NCBI RefSeq assembly: GCF_900269665.1
Contig: NZ_LT985361.1
Span: forward strand, 5,137,039-5,201,038
Length of the DNA stretch: 64,000 nt
Reading direction: 5' to 3'
Origin: Nocardia suismassiliense
Lineage (GTDB): Bacteria; Actinomycetota; Actinomycetes; Mycobacteriales; Mycobacteriaceae
Below are positions 45,173 to 54,448 of this stretch, in pieces; the stretch's first letter is position 1, and every line of letters begins with the position of its first letter. The notes under the pieces are model-generated. The model saw only the letters and a program-made list of their open reading frames with translations. It ran no database searches and was not told where the DNA came from. Position numbers and translations under genes: made by a program.

Positions 45173-45229
45173 GCACCGATCAGATGCGGCGCTGCGCCAG
45201 TCGTGATTGTGGGCGCTTCTGATCGGTGC
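45173..45229. promoter_or_regulatory. Long inverted repeat upstream of the RibD/DHFR-like gene
   Basis: Perfect 12-bp arms GCACCGATCAGA (45173-45184) and TCTGATCGGTGC (45218-45229) are separated by 33 nt. An inner GGCGC-TGC-GCC hairpin sits in the spacer. The right arm ends 12 nt before the next start codon, so an RNA hairpin could affect initiation, or the arms could be a protein-binding site. Confidence 0.5.
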
Positions 45230-45241
45230 TAGAACGGTGTC

Positions 45242-45796
45242 ATGCGCCGGTTGCTGCTCACCGAGAACATCTCTGCTGACGGGCGGATCGAGATGCTCGA
45301 TGAGTGGTTCGGCCCGTCTCCTGGAGAGGGCATCGAGGACTGGTTGGCCGCGACGGAGCTCTTGGGCGCGTCCTCCGACGCTGTGTTGCTGGGCCGGCAG
45401 ACCTTCGAGGACTTTCGCGGCTACTGGCCTCAGCACACCGACGAACCGGCGGGTGCGTACCTGGACCAAGTGCAGAAGTACATCGTCTCGTCGTCGATGA
45501 CGGATCCGCAGTGGCGCAACTCGACGATCCTCTCCGGTGACCCGGTCGAAGAGGTGCGTCGGCTCAAAGAGTCCGACGGCGGCGACATCACGTTGTCCGG
45601 CAGCGTGACCTTGGCGCACGCGGTGCTAGCTGCCGGGCTCGTCGACGAGATCCGGCTGGTCGTCTTCCCTGCCGTCCAGGGCCGTGGAAAGGGTCTAGTT
45701 GCCGAGGGCACCTCGTTCTCCGATCTCGAACTGCTCGAGTCACGGGCGTTGAGTTCCGGCGTGGTTCTGCTCCGATACGCCGTGACCAACGGCTGA
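45242..45796 (+). CDS. Dihydrofolate reductase-family / RibD C-terminal-like reductase
   Basis: 184 aa. MRRLLLTENISADGRIE at the start, SSDAVLLGRQTFEDFRGYWP in the middle and DITLSGSVTLAHAVLAAGLV with LVVFPAVQGRGKGL match the RibD C-terminal/DHFR superfamily. These are NADPH-binding proteins; many single-domain members have no assigned substrate. A long inverted repeat lies just upstream. Confidence 0.9.
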   Translation: MRRLLLTENISADGRIEMLDEWFGPSPGEGIEDWLAATELLGASSDAVLLGRQTFEDFRGYWPQHTDEPAGAYLDQVQKYIVSSSMTDPQWRNSTILSGDPVEEVRRLKESDGGDITLSGSVTLAHAVLAAGLVDEIRLVVFPAVQGRGKGLVAEGTSFSDLELLESRALSSGVVLLRYAVTNG

Positions 45797-46068
45797 GCTG
45801 CCCGGGGACCGGGAAATCGGTTCCGTATCCGGATCGGCCGACTTGATGTCGCAGGATCGCGGCCAAATACTGGTCGTGGGTACCAGTTTCGTCGCAGGCG
45901 TGGTCGGCTGGCAGCGCCACCTTCGTGCCAGAGCCCAAGGCGCGCACCAGTGGATCCAGCGCCACTACGTGGCTCGGAGAACGCATCATCATGCCGATTT
46001 CGGATGTGTTCTGTCATACTCGCGCGGATGTGGCCTCGCGCGGTGGGCCATGTCGGTGAGGATGCATG

Positions 46069-46488
46069 ATGATCGTCGAAACCATCCCTATGTGGACCGA
46101 CCAACAAACCTTGGTGCATCTGCGTGATGTTCTCGAGTTGTTCCCGGCGAACAACTGGCGGTGGAAACTCGACGACTGCGACGGCGTCGGAAGGTTTCCC
46201 GCAGGCGTCACATGGGCAGAGTTCCAGGTCGCGGTCGAAGCTGGGGCGGCCGTCTTCGATTGGGTCGGAATCCAGCAGTTCGCGGACGGTTTGGATCAGA
46301 TGATCGATGGTCGCATTGTCGCCACCGACGCCAATGACACGGTCGTGGTGACGATCGACGTGCTGGACAGCACCGAGTACAAGATCGTCATCGATCCGGT
46401 CCGGAGCGACACGGCTGCCTCCGCTTCGGCTGTTGCACTCTTCGAATTGTCCCCGGCCGCATCGGCATCCAATACCACGACTGCCTGA
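46069..46488 (+). CDS. Hypothetical protein
   Basis: 139 aa, starting with MIVETIPMWTDQQTLVHLRD. The N-terminal two thirds look like a small soluble domain (NNWRWKLDDCDGVGRFPAGV, VFDWVGIQQFADGLDQMIDG). The C-terminal 40 residues are Ser/Ala/Thr-rich and probably disordered. GGTGAGG lies 7 nt upstream. I do not recognise the family. Confidence 0.6.
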   Translation: MIVETIPMWTDQQTLVHLRDVLELFPANNWRWKLDDCDGVGRFPAGVTWAEFQVAVEAGAAVFDWVGIQQFADGLDQMIDGRIVATDANDTVVVTIDVLDSTEYKIVIDPVRSDTAASASAVALFELSPAASASNTTTA

Positions 46489-46591
46489 TTCTTGCGGAGG
46501 GCCATCGAGAGCTGACGGTCTTGGCGGCGGTCAGCGCCTGTTGCTGTGATCGGGTGGTCGCAGTCCAGGAACACAGAGTGGAGGAGAACCG

Positions 46592-47194
46592 ATGAGTACG
46601 CAGCTCACCATCTACAGCGTGAGTCTGGAGAATGTGCATCTGTGGGTTCGGCAGCCGGGACCCGGGACGCTGGAGGGGAGCCGACGGCGCGCGATCGCCA
46701 TGGACGCGCAGAGCGCGGGAAACGGGTCCCTGTCCGTGGCAGAGGCCGTCGATGACATCTTCGGTGACCGCCCCAAGAACCCGGGCGCCGGGGACGCCTA
46801 CACCTGCGTCTGGCAGGACGTGATCGAGCACGGCGAGTCGACCCGCTTCGACCTCGGGCCGTTGCGGCAGGGCGCGCGGTTCCTGGAAGTAGCGAGTGAG
46901 GAGCTCGAAGCCGCCGGAGTACCCCCGGAACTCACACCTTCGAGCTTCGTCTACGACAACCCCTTCGCCAGCACGCCCCAGGCCAGAAACGCGCCATTCG
47001 TCGGGCATGTGGCGGCACAGCGAGTGACGGAGCTTCGCGAGGTCTACGAGGTGATCACCGTCGGGGCGGCGACGGCCGGTCTGGTCAACGTCCTACTGGC
47101 CGCCGCGGAGGAGACCCTCCGCTTCAACACGTTCGCCATGAACTTCCCTGACGGACCGTTACCGCCGCAGGACTTGGTCACCTTCTACGGCTGA
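46592..47194 (+). CDS. Hypothetical protein
   Basis: 200 aa, soluble, beginning MSTQLTIYSVSLENVHLWVR and ending FPDGPLPPQDLVTFYG. Notable stretches are GDAYTCVWQDVIEHGEST and AQRVTELREVYEVITVGAAT. GGAGGA precedes the ATG by about 6 nt. I do not recognise the family with confidence; it could be one of the actinobacterial DUF groups that act on immunity or regulation, but nothing in the sequence shows a function. Confidence 0.7.
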   Translation: MSTQLTIYSVSLENVHLWVRQPGPGTLEGSRRRAIAMDAQSAGNGSLSVAEAVDDIFGDRPKNPGAGDAYTCVWQDVIEHGESTRFDLGPLRQGARFLEVASEELEAAGVPPELTPSSFVYDNPFASTPQARNAPFVGHVAAQRVTELREVYEVITVGAATAGLVNVLLAAAEETLRFNTFAMNFPDGPLPPQDLVTFYG

Positions 47195-47251
47195 GTGGTG
47201 GTCGTGGTCCTCAGATTCCCGCGCGGTTCAGCACCTCCTCAGAACAGGCGA

Positions 47252-47508
47252 TCATCCGAAGGTTCCGGCACGGGCGGGCTGCTCACCGTACGCGAATACA
47301 CCCATGAGCACAGCGCCGAAGGCAACGGCCCTGGGGGCGAACCGGTACGGCAACAGCCCTGAGATGCCGACGATGACAAGACACGGAGTGACCAGCAAAA
47401 GAAACGGCCCATAGACCGCGACGGACTTGCTGTGTTGGATCTGTGGAGATCTCGTACGGCCGTAGTTGTCGATAACACGCCACCCGCCCGGTGGTGCTGC
47501 CCGTCGGG
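47252..47508 (-). pseudogene. Remnant of a small membrane protein gene
   Basis: The minus-strand frame ending with TGA at 47252-47254 encodes two hydrophobic segments (SVAVYGPFLLLVTPCLVIV and RAVAFGAVLMGVFAYGE) preceded by polar sequence. No ATG, GTG or TTG lies in a sensible place upstream before it meets the ArfB gene, so it looks like the 3' part of a truncated gene. The other frames here are not convincing. Confidence 0.35.
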
Positions 47509-47937
47509 CTAGTCGTCGGGTGAGGCGCGGCGGTTTCGTTTGGTGATGCCGCGCCGTTTCTTGGCGGAGATGCGGCGTTCTTTTGCTCCGCGTGAGGGTT
47601 TGGTGGGGCGGCGGACGGGTGGTGGGGCGGCGGCGGCTTCACGGAGTAGCGCGGCCAGGCGGTCGCGGGCGGCGGTGCGGTTCTGCAGCTGTGCGCGGTG
47701 CTCTGATGCGGTGATCGTGAGTACGCCGTTGACCAGGCGGGTGGCCAGGCGGTCGAGCATGCGGGTGCGTAGTCGCTCCGGCACGGAGGGTGAGTTGGCG
47801 AGGTCGAACGATAGTTCTACTCGGCTGTCGGTGGTGTTGACGTGCTGGCCGCCGGGGCCGGACGACCGGGAGAAGCGCTCGTGTAGCTCGGATGCGGGGA
47901 TCACCAGCGTCCGAGTCACGGTCAGGTCCGCTGCCAT
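47509..47937 (-). CDS. arfB: Alternative ribosome-rescue factor ArfB (peptidyl-tRNA hydrolase)
   Basis: 142 aa. The catalytic GGQ is in SGPGGQHVNTTDSRVELSFD, and the C-terminus is a basic tail (KPSRGAKERRISAKKRRGIT), both diagnostic of ArfB/YaeJ. The protein enters stalled ribosomes through the basic tail and hydrolyses peptidyl-tRNA. ATG 47937 gives the family start (MAADLTVTRTLVIP); GTG 47964 adds nine residues. It lacks the anticodon-recognition domain of normal release factors. Confidence 0.95.
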   Translation of the reverse strand: MAADLTVTRTLVIPASELHERFSRSSGPGGQHVNTTDSRVELSFDLANSPSVPERLRTRMLDRLATRLVNGVLTITASEHRAQLQNRTAARDRLAALLREAAAAPPPVRRPTKPSRGAKERRISAKKRRGITKRNRRASPDD

Positions 47938-48010
47938 GATCCGACGCCGTTCGTTCCGGTCCACGAGTCGTCAAGGCCGCGTCGGTTGCTCGATGTCGTT
48001 CGGGCACTGA

Positions 48011-48940
48011 TCATTTCACTGCTGGTAGCACTTCTAGGACTGCGGCGGTGACCTTTTCGAGGGTTGCCCGGTCGCGGCCGTTGATTGTCACGGCGGGCAC
48101 GCTTGCGTAGTCGGAGTTGTCGGCGACCGGGTCGAAGGTTTGGCCGACGTGAATCCGGTAGCTGCCATTGGCTTGGTTGGATGTCCAGTATGCGTGCTGC
48201 CCAGCGACTTCCACGCGTTCGTAGTTCTTGAACTCGCGGTCGGTCGAGTGGCCGTAGCCGACATAGATCGCGTCACCGTCGAGCCTGAACCAGCAGCGAT
48301 CGCCCCATTCGGAATCGCCGCGGATCGCATCCGGCAGCTTCGCCAGTACCGCGCACGGATCCTTACCAGTCACCGCCGTTCGCACCGTGTCCGGCGAATC
48401 ACCCACGCGCGGATGGCGTTTCCACTCGGCCAGCGCGACGGCGACGAGGGATTGCGCGGCCGGGCACGGTTCGGTTCCCGGCGGGATCGTGACCATCAGG
48501 GACATGGAGCCGCCGGTCGGCAGTTGTGCGTACGCGGTGCAGGTGCGGGTCGACGCACTCGCGACCTCCTCCGGCGAGCGGGCATCGTTGTCGCCGAGCA
48601 GGTTCACGGTCATGCCGTCGATGGTGACGTTGGCGCCCTGGTCCGGCCCGGTTTGATCGACTGCGCGCACCAGCCAATCCACTTCGGTGCCAGTGTTGCG
48701 GTCGGTGCCGAATTTGGCTCTGCACCCGTACAACTGATCGGTGCCGACGGCCGTGACCGGGCCGAGTTTCGCCAGCTCCGCGCGGGGCAGCAGCGCGCAG
48801 ATGTCGGTGGTGCGCAACCGCGCCAGCATCTCCGCCTCCGGTCCGGTCGCGACCGGCGGCTCCGGCGGGTTCGCTGCGTTCTCCTGGCAGGCAACCGCAG
48901 TCACCATCAGTACCGCGATCAGCGCCAACCGTCGAAACAT
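48011..48940 (-). CDS. DUF3558-family lipoprotein
   Basis: 309 aa. An N-terminal signal with lipobox VTAVAC places the lipid-modified Cys near residue 18. Two related halves each contain a Cys-flanked DUF3558-like segment: DICALLPRAELAKLG with LYGCRAKF, and DPCAVLAKLPDAIRG with DRCWFRLDGD. DUF3558 proteins are abundant exported lipoproteins in mycolic-acid actinobacteria, of unknown role. ATG 48940 follows GGGGGAT; the frame extending to 49063 was not used. Confidence 0.88.
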   Translation of the reverse strand: MFRRLALIAVLMVTAVACQENAANPPEPPVATGPEAEMLARLRTTDICALLPRAELAKLGPVTAVGTDQLYGCRAKFGTDRNTGTEVDWLVRAVDQTGPDQGANVTIDGMTVNLLGDNDARSPEEVASASTRTCTAYAQLPTGGSMSLMVTIPPGTEPCPAAQSLVAVALAEWKRHPRVGDSPDTVRTAVTGKDPCAVLAKLPDAIRGDSEWGDRCWFRLDGDAIYVGYGHSTDREFKNYERVEVAGQHAYWTSNQANGSYRIHVGQTFDPVADNSDYASVPAVTINGRDRATLEKVTAAVLEVLPAVK

Positions 48941-49455
48941 CCCAATCCCCCAAGTTCTAAGCCGTGCCCACCCTGCGCGTGACAGCGTCGATAACTTATC
49001 TCGAGGCGGGCAGCGGGTGTGGTGCCCGTCGGTCTCAGGCGCTACCAGGAACGGCTTTGCCATGGCGCTTCAGGAACTGAAGGGCGAGTCCCCGAATTGG
49101 GCTTGGAGGATGTCGACTACTAACGGATTGCTTTCCGCGCGGGAGTGAGCGGGCGTCAGCGGCCAGTTGTTCAGGGCTCGTCATTTCCAATGCCTCGACC
49201 GTCAGCTGCCACTATCGACACCTCGTTTTCGCGCTCTCACCGGCTCACCTGTCCCCCAGGATCTGGTAAATGCCCTCTTCGAGGACGTGCTGACACCGCG
49301 CGCCGACTGACCGGCTGGGAGCCGCGTGAGCGGCCCGGCATCACGCGACCACTCAGCGCTCCGTGAGCAACCGTTGATCTCCCGGTCATTCCACGAATCA
49401 TGTCGGCAATACCCGCTGCCTACCGTCGGAGACAACCGATTGTGGGAGGCCTGAG
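48941..49455. promoter_or_regulatory. Intergenic control region between the DUF3558 and narK genes
   Basis: About 515 bp with no convincing gene. Both divergent promoters should lie here, but I could not fix a good -35/-10 pair for either. A 28-codon frame at 49061-49147 (MALQELKGESPNWAWRMSTT...) has no clear support. No inverted repeat longer than 6 bp was noticed. Confidence 0.4.
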
Positions 49456-50895
49456 TTGAGCACGCTGACGCGTAACCGTGACATCGAGAACTGGGATGCC
49501 GAAGATGTGGTGGCCTGGGAAGCCGGCGGTAAGGACGTTGCCAAGCGGAACCTGATCTGGTCTGTTTTCGCCGAGCACGTCGGCTTCTCGGTGTGGTCGA
49601 TCTGGTCGGTGATGGTGCTGTTCATGCCCACCGAGACCTACGGCATCGATCCCGCGGGCAAGTTCTTTCTGGTCGCGGTGCCGACCCTGGTCGGCGCGAT
49701 CCTGCGGATTCCGTACACCGTGGCCACCGCGAAGTTCGGCGGCCGCAACTGGACCATCTTCAGCGCGTTCCTGTTGCTGATCCCGACGCTGCTCACGCTG
49801 TATTTCATCAATCAGCCGGGCACCTCGTATACGACGTTCCTGGTGGTGGCCGCTTTCGCCGGCTTCGGCGGTGGCAATTTCGCCTCGTCGATGACCAATA
49901 TCAATGCGTTCTACCCACAGCGGCTCAAGGGCTGGGCGCTCGGGCTCAACGCGGGCGGCGGCAATATCGGCGTTCCGGCGATCCAGCTGCTCGGTCTACT
50001 GATCATCGCCACCCTCGGCAACGGCTACGCGTCGCTGATCTGCGCGATCTACCTGGTCCTGGTCGCTCTCGCCGCGCTCGGCGCCGCCCTCTACATGGAC
50101 AACCTGCGCAACCAGAAAGCCGACCTGGCGGACATGGTCGCGGCGCTGAAGGTGCCGCAGTCCTGGGCGATCGCGTTCCTCTACATCGGTACGTTCGGCT
50201 CGTTCATCGGCTACAGCTTCGCCTTCGGTCAGGTGTTGCAGATCAGTTTCAAGGCCGGTGGCGACAGCGCGGCGCAGGCGGCACTGCACGCCGCGCAGAT
50301 CGCGTTCATCGGACCGCTGCTCGGGTCGCTGGCCCGCCCGTACGGCGGTAAGTGGGCCGACCGGATCGGCGGCAGCAAGGTCACCATGTATGTCTTCGGC
50401 GCGATGATGGTGGCCGCGGTGGCCGTCGTAGTGGCGAGCACGCTCGGTGATCGCAACGGCGGCGTGCCGAGCGGCGCGGCGATGGTGACACTCATCGCCG
50501 GGTTCATCGCGCTGTTCATTCTGTCCGGCATCGGCAACGGATCCGTCACGAAGATCATCCCGTCGGTGTTCGACGCGAAGTCCAAGAGCCTCAACGTCTC
50601 TCGTGACGAGCAGGCCACATGGGCACGCAACACCTCCGGCGCGCTCATCGGTTTCGTAGGCGCGATCGGTGCGCTCGGCGGCGTCGGCATCAACCTGATG
50701 CTGCGCTCGTCCTACGCGTCCACCCAGTCGGCCACCACCGCGTTCTGGGTCTTCATGGGCTTCTATGTTGCCTGCGCCGTGGTGGTTTGGGCGGTCTTCC
50801 TGCGCAGGCCCAGCGACCGCACCGAGGCCGACGTGGTGGTCGAGGCGGAGACCTTCGTGCTGGAGGCCGAGGCCGCGGCGAGCAGCACCCGATGA
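49456..50895 (+). CDS. narK: NarK-type nitrate/nitrite transporter
   Basis: 479 aa, about 12 membrane segments. The nitrate/nitrite porter signatures are present: GGGNFASSMTNINAFYPQRLKGWALGL... in the first half (with Arg in FYPQR) and SGIGNGSVTKIIPSVF in the second. It moves nitrate in and/or nitrite out, feeding NarGHI. The TTG start is supported by GGGAGG about 9 nt upstream. The stop overlaps the nirD start (ATGA). Confidence 0.93.
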   Translation: MSTLTRNRDIENWDAEDVVAWEAGGKDVAKRNLIWSVFAEHVGFSVWSIWSVMVLFMPTETYGIDPAGKFFLVAVPTLVGAILRIPYTVATAKFGGRNWTIFSAFLLLIPTLLTLYFINQPGTSYTTFLVVAAFAGFGGGNFASSMTNINAFYPQRLKGWALGLNAGGGNIGVPAIQLLGLLIIATLGNGYASLICAIYLVLVALAALGAALYMDNLRNQKADLADMVAALKVPQSWAIAFLYIGTFGSFIGYSFAFGQVLQISFKAGGDSAAQAALHAAQIAFIGPLLGSLARPYGGKWADRIGGSKVTMYVFGAMMVAAVAVVVASTLGDRNGGVPSGAAMVTLIAGFIALFILSGIGNGSVTKIIPSVFDAKSKSLNVSRDEQATWARNTSGALIGFVGAIGALGGVGINLMLRSSYASTQSATTAFWVFMGFYVACAVVVWAVFLRRPSDRTEADVVVEAETFVLEAEAAASSTR

Positions 50896-51275
50896 CCGCC
50901 GTCGAAACCCTCGGCAGCGCTACATCTCTCAGCGCCGGGTGGACCCGAGCATGCGGCATCGACCGGTTGATCCCCGGCCGCGGTGTAGCAGTGCTGCTGG
51001 GCAGCGGCACGACGGCCACCCAAGCAGCCCTGTTCCGCCTGTCGGACGACACCCTCGCCGCCGTCGGCAACATCGATCCCATCGGCCGCGCGGCCGTGAT
51101 CTCCCGCGGGCTCGTCGGTGACCGCGACGGCACCCCCGTCGTCATCTCACCGCTACTGAAACAGGCGTACTCGCTGATCGACGGGCACTGCCTCGACGAC
51201 GACTCAGCGAGCCTGCCGGTATACCAAGTCCGCGTAGACAACTCCGTCGTCTCCATCTCCAACAACCCCGCCTAG
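50892..51275 (+). CDS. nirD: Nitrite reductase small subunit NirD
   Basis: 127 aa. VGNIDPIGRAAVISRGLVGD followed by SPLLKQAYSLIDGHCLDD is the NirD signature. The protein has a Rieske-like fold without the cluster ligands, as is normal for NirD. It overlaps narK by 4 nt, so the two are coupled. The large catalytic partner NirB is not in this window. NirBD reduces nitrite to ammonium with NAD(P)H. Confidence 0.93.
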   Translation: MTAVETLGSATSLSAGWTRACGIDRLIPGRGVAVLLGSGTTATQAALFRLSDDTLAAVGNIDPIGRAAVISRGLVGDRDGTPVVISPLLKQAYSLIDGHCLDDDSASLPVYQVRVDNSVVSISNNPA

Positions 51276-51315
51276 ACCCGATCGCCGCAGCGCACACCCT
51301 TTTCGTAACCTGGCT

Positions 51316-52836
51316 ATGGTGTGGGCCGTGATCGAACGCAAACGGGCTCGGCGGGCCGTTGTGGTCGGGGTTGTCGTCGGCTTGGTGCTGGGGGCATACC
51401 TGGTGGTGAAGCCGCAGTCCTTGCACTACGGGGCGTCGACAGAGGTACCGGGATGCCTGGATCGGCCCTGCGACGGGGACGATCCCCGGACCGCAACCGG
51501 CATCCGCCGGGTGAATCCGCAGGTTCGGGTGTGGGCGCGCACGATCACCTTGACCACCACAGGCACTGGCGCCTGGGCGAGCATCGTGAACGGGCAGCCG
51601 GGCGATTCGGTGTGGCTCGATCGCACCGGCCGTAGCAGCCGAGACGAAAGGTTGACGGCAACCATTGCCGTGGCTGCCACCGCCGGGGATACGCGGTTCT
51701 ACCGATACGACGACGGGCTGCTGCGCGCTTGCGGGAAGGCCGGTGACCGGCCGGAGGTCCGCTGTACTCGATGGACCGAACAAGCCGACCCGCCACCGGA
51801 CCGGCGTCTGCGGGCCATCGACCGATTGCTGGACCGCTATGACCTCGGGACAGGTCTCTGGGAGAACGACGCCAGTACCTGGCAGAGCGCCAACGCGCTG
51901 ACCACTGTCATCGACTACGCGGCGCGCACCGATGACCTCCAGTACCTCGCTTATGTGGACGATATCTACCGGCACGGCGACGTCGCTCGAATAGGGGTTC
52001 CCAGACGGACCGGCTACAACGACGACGAATTGTGGTGGGCGTTGGCGTGGTTGCGTGCCTTCGACCTCACCCACAATCCGCGCTACCTCACGGCGGCGCA
52101 GGTCGTTGTCGATGGACTCGATGATCAGCGCACGACGTTCTGCGACGGCGGGCTGGCGTGGGCACGCGTGGGTGTCGATCCGGATCAGCGCCCGTGGACC
52201 CAGGTGAACGCGATCACCAACGCGTTGTATCTCACGGCGACCGCCCAGCTGAGCACGCGGGTCGATCCATCGAATCGCTCGTGGTATCTCGCTCGCGCAC
52301 AGACGATGTGGGATTGGTTCACCACACGCGCGGGCCGCGCTTTGATCGACCGATCCGGGTTGATCAACGACCACCTCGACCTCGCCCCGAGCGGTGACAC
52401 TTGCGTGCTCGCCGACGAGGGCACGCGATGGACCTACGTTCAAGGGGCGGTGATCGGCGGATTGGTGGCGCTGGGCCAGGCCACCGGACACAACGATCTG
52501 TTCGCCACGGCCGATACGATCGCCTCGGCGGTGACGCGCGCAGGGTCACCGTTCATCCAGGACGGTGTTCTGGAAGAACCCAGCGCCACGAACTGCCCCG
52601 GCCCCCGGTGCCGGGATGCGGAAACCTTCAAGGGGGTGTTCGTCCGCAACTACCGGCAGCTGGTGGACAGCGGCCACTCCCGTTCCGCCACACTGGAATT
52701 CCTCATCCGACAAGCGGACTCGCTGCCCGCCGACACCGACGAGTTCGGTTTTCGATGGCAAGGCCCGCGTCGACCTGACGACCTTCCCAACTTCGCCACC
52801 CAAGCCGCAGCCGTGGACGCCCTCAACGCGATATGA
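51316..52836 (+). CDS. Glycoside hydrolase family 76-like protein, membrane-anchored
   Basis: 506 aa. An N-terminal anchor (VVVGVVVGLVLGAYLVV, residues about 14-31) precedes an (alpha/alpha)6-barrel-like domain. Asp236-Asp237 in GYNDDELWWALAWLRAFDL match the catalytic DD pair of GH76 alpha-1,6-mannanases. TWTQVNAI-type and RWTYVQGAVIGGLVALG segments agree. It probably faces outside and could act on mannose-containing glycans of the cell envelope (inference). The start may also be GTG at 51322 or 51328. Confidence 0.85.
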   Translation: MVWAVIERKRARRAVVVGVVVGLVLGAYLVVKPQSLHYGASTEVPGCLDRPCDGDDPRTATGIRRVNPQVRVWARTITLTTTGTGAWASIVNGQPGDSVWLDRTGRSSRDERLTATIAVAATAGDTRFYRYDDGLLRACGKAGDRPEVRCTRWTEQADPPPDRRLRAIDRLLDRYDLGTGLWENDASTWQSANALTTVIDYAARTDDLQYLAYVDDIYRHGDVARIGVPRRTGYNDDELWWALAWLRAFDLTHNPRYLTAAQVVVDGLDDQRTTFCDGGLAWARVGVDPDQRPWTQVNAITNALYLTATAQLSTRVDPSNRSWYLARAQTMWDWFTTRAGRALIDRSGLINDHLDLAPSGDTCVLADEGTRWTYVQGAVIGGLVALGQATGHNDLFATADTIASAVTRAGSPFIQDGVLEEPSATNCPGPRCRDAETFKGVFVRNYRQLVDSGHSRSATLEFLIRQADSLPADTDEFGFRWQGPRRPDDLPNFATQAAAVDALNAI

Positions 52837-52956
52837 GGCGTGCCCGGATCGGGCAACTCGTTTCCGGGTATCCCGCGGAAATCCACCTGCTCGGGGGGTG
52901 TACCGGAAGGTTGCCGGAACGCTAACCTTCCCGTCTAGGTGCAGTGAAGGGAAACC

Positions 52957-54441
52957 ATGGCGTCGATGGATCAGGTGCAGCATCCGAACGTTCTCATCGT
53001 CGGTACGGGGTTGGCCGGTGTGGGAATGGCGATCAAGCTGCTGGAGGCGGGCGAGACGAATTTCGTCATCCTCGAGAAGGCCGATGGGGTCGGCGGCGTG
53101 TGGCGGGAAAATACTTATCCCGGGTGCGGTTGCGGCATCATGTCGATGATGTATTCGTACTCGTTCGCGCCGAATACCGACTGGACGCGGATGTATGCTC
53201 CGCAGCCGGAGATACTCGATTATATCCGGCGAGTGGTCAAGGATTACGAGCTCGAGCCGTATATCCGATTCCAATCCGAAGCCGTGTCTTACGAATTCGA
53301 CGACGCCAGCGACCGCTGGGTGGTGCGCACCGCCGATGGTGACGAGTATCGGCCGCGCGCGGTGGTCGCCGCGCACGGCGCACTGCACGTCCCGAATATT
53401 CCGGAGTTCAAGGGGCGCGACACCTTCAAGGGCTCGGTGTTCCATTCCGCGCAGTGGGACCATTCGGTGGATCTGACCGGCAAACGAGTAGCGGTGATCG
53501 GCACCGGCTCCAGCGGCGTCCAGCTGGTCCCCCAAATCGCCGACACCGCAGCGCATGTCGAGGTCTTCCAGCGCACCCCGCACTGGGTGCTGCCGAAGAT
53601 GGACCGCCCGGTCAGCGCCCTGGAGCAGCGCCTGTTCAAGGCCTTCCCCGGTGCGATGAAGATCTACCGCAATGCCGCCTTCTGGTTGCACGAGGCGCCG
53701 GTGGCCGGCTACTTCCATCCCCGCTTGAACTCACTGCTCAAGTGGATGTCGTTGCACCAGTTGAAAAAGCAGGTGCCCGACCCGGAGTTGCGCGCGAAAC
53801 TCACCCCGTCCTACACCTTCGGCTGCAAACGCATCCTGTTCTCCAGCGACTTCTATCCGGCATTGCAGCGCCCGGACGTCGGCCTGGTGACCGAGGGCAT
53901 CGAGGAATTCACCGAAGCCGGAATCCGCACGGCCGACGGCGAACTACACGAGGCCGACGTGGTCGTGCTCGGCACCGGTTTCGCCACCGGCAACCGCTGC
54001 GCCGACGAGCACATCGTCGGCCGGGACGGGCTCACCATTCAGGACGCCTGGCGCGACGGCATGCAGGCCTACTACGGCATGACGGTGGCGGGTTTCCCGA
54101 ACTTCTTCATGATCATGGGCCCCAATTCCGGTGGCGGTGCGCAATCCATCCTGTTCCTGATCGAATCCCAAGTGCGCTACATCGTGCAATGCCTGCGCAT
54201 GATGGAGAACCGGGGTTCGACGCGGCTCGAGGTGCGCGACGAGGTGCAGCGCGAGTTCAACACCTGGCTGCACGGCAAGCTCGACAAATCCGTGTGGGTA
54301 TCCGGCGGTTGCCACAGCTGGTTCCTCGATCACACCGGACGCAACCGGCAGTCCTGGCCGGGCACCGGCACGAGCTACTGGCGCGCGACCCGGCAACCCA
54401 AAGCCGAGGCGTTCGAACTCTCCGGGGCCGGCCAGCGCTGA
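52957..54441 (+). CDS. Flavin-containing / Baeyer-Villiger-type monooxygenase
   Basis: 494 aa. The first nucleotide site is VLIVGTGLAGVGMAIKLLEA, the second is VAVIGTGSSGVQLVPQIA, and between them lies the Baeyer-Villiger fingerprint FKGSVFHSAQWD (F157, G159, H163, W167). These enzymes use FAD, NADPH and O2 to insert oxygen next to a ketone or to oxidise heteroatoms. Substrate unknown. GAAGGGA precedes the ATG. Stand-alone gene, convergent with the YdcF-like gene. Confidence 0.93.
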   Translation: MASMDQVQHPNVLIVGTGLAGVGMAIKLLEAGETNFVILEKADGVGGVWRENTYPGCGCGIMSMMYSYSFAPNTDWTRMYAPQPEILDYIRRVVKDYELEPYIRFQSEAVSYEFDDASDRWVVRTADGDEYRPRAVVAAHGALHVPNIPEFKGRDTFKGSVFHSAQWDHSVDLTGKRVAVIGTGSSGVQLVPQIADTAAHVEVFQRTPHWVLPKMDRPVSALEQRLFKAFPGAMKIYRNAAFWLHEAPVAGYFHPRLNSLLKWMSLHQLKKQVPDPELRAKLTPSYTFGCKRILFSSDFYPALQRPDVGLVTEGIEEFTEAGIRTADGELHEADVVVLGTGFATGNRCADEHIVGRDGLTIQDAWRDGMQAYYGMTVAGFPNFFMIMGPNSGGGAQSILFLIESQVRYIVQCLRMMENRGSTRLEVRDEVQREFNTWLHGKLDKSVWVSGGCHSWFLDHTGRNRQSWPGTGTSYWRATRQPKAEAFELSGAGQR

Positions 54442-54448
54442 ACGTCGA

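Noticed and set aside
45797..46068. Minus-strand frame at about 45.6-46.0 kb with sequence like HVVALDPLVRALGSGTKVAL
   Set aside because: It overlaps the 3' end of the RibD/DHFR-like gene, and only a short stretch looks protein-like. Insufficient to call a gene.
49061..49147. 28-codon frame MALQELKGESPNWAWRMSTT upstream of narK
   Set aside because: No homology recognised and no convincing ribosome site; probably chance.
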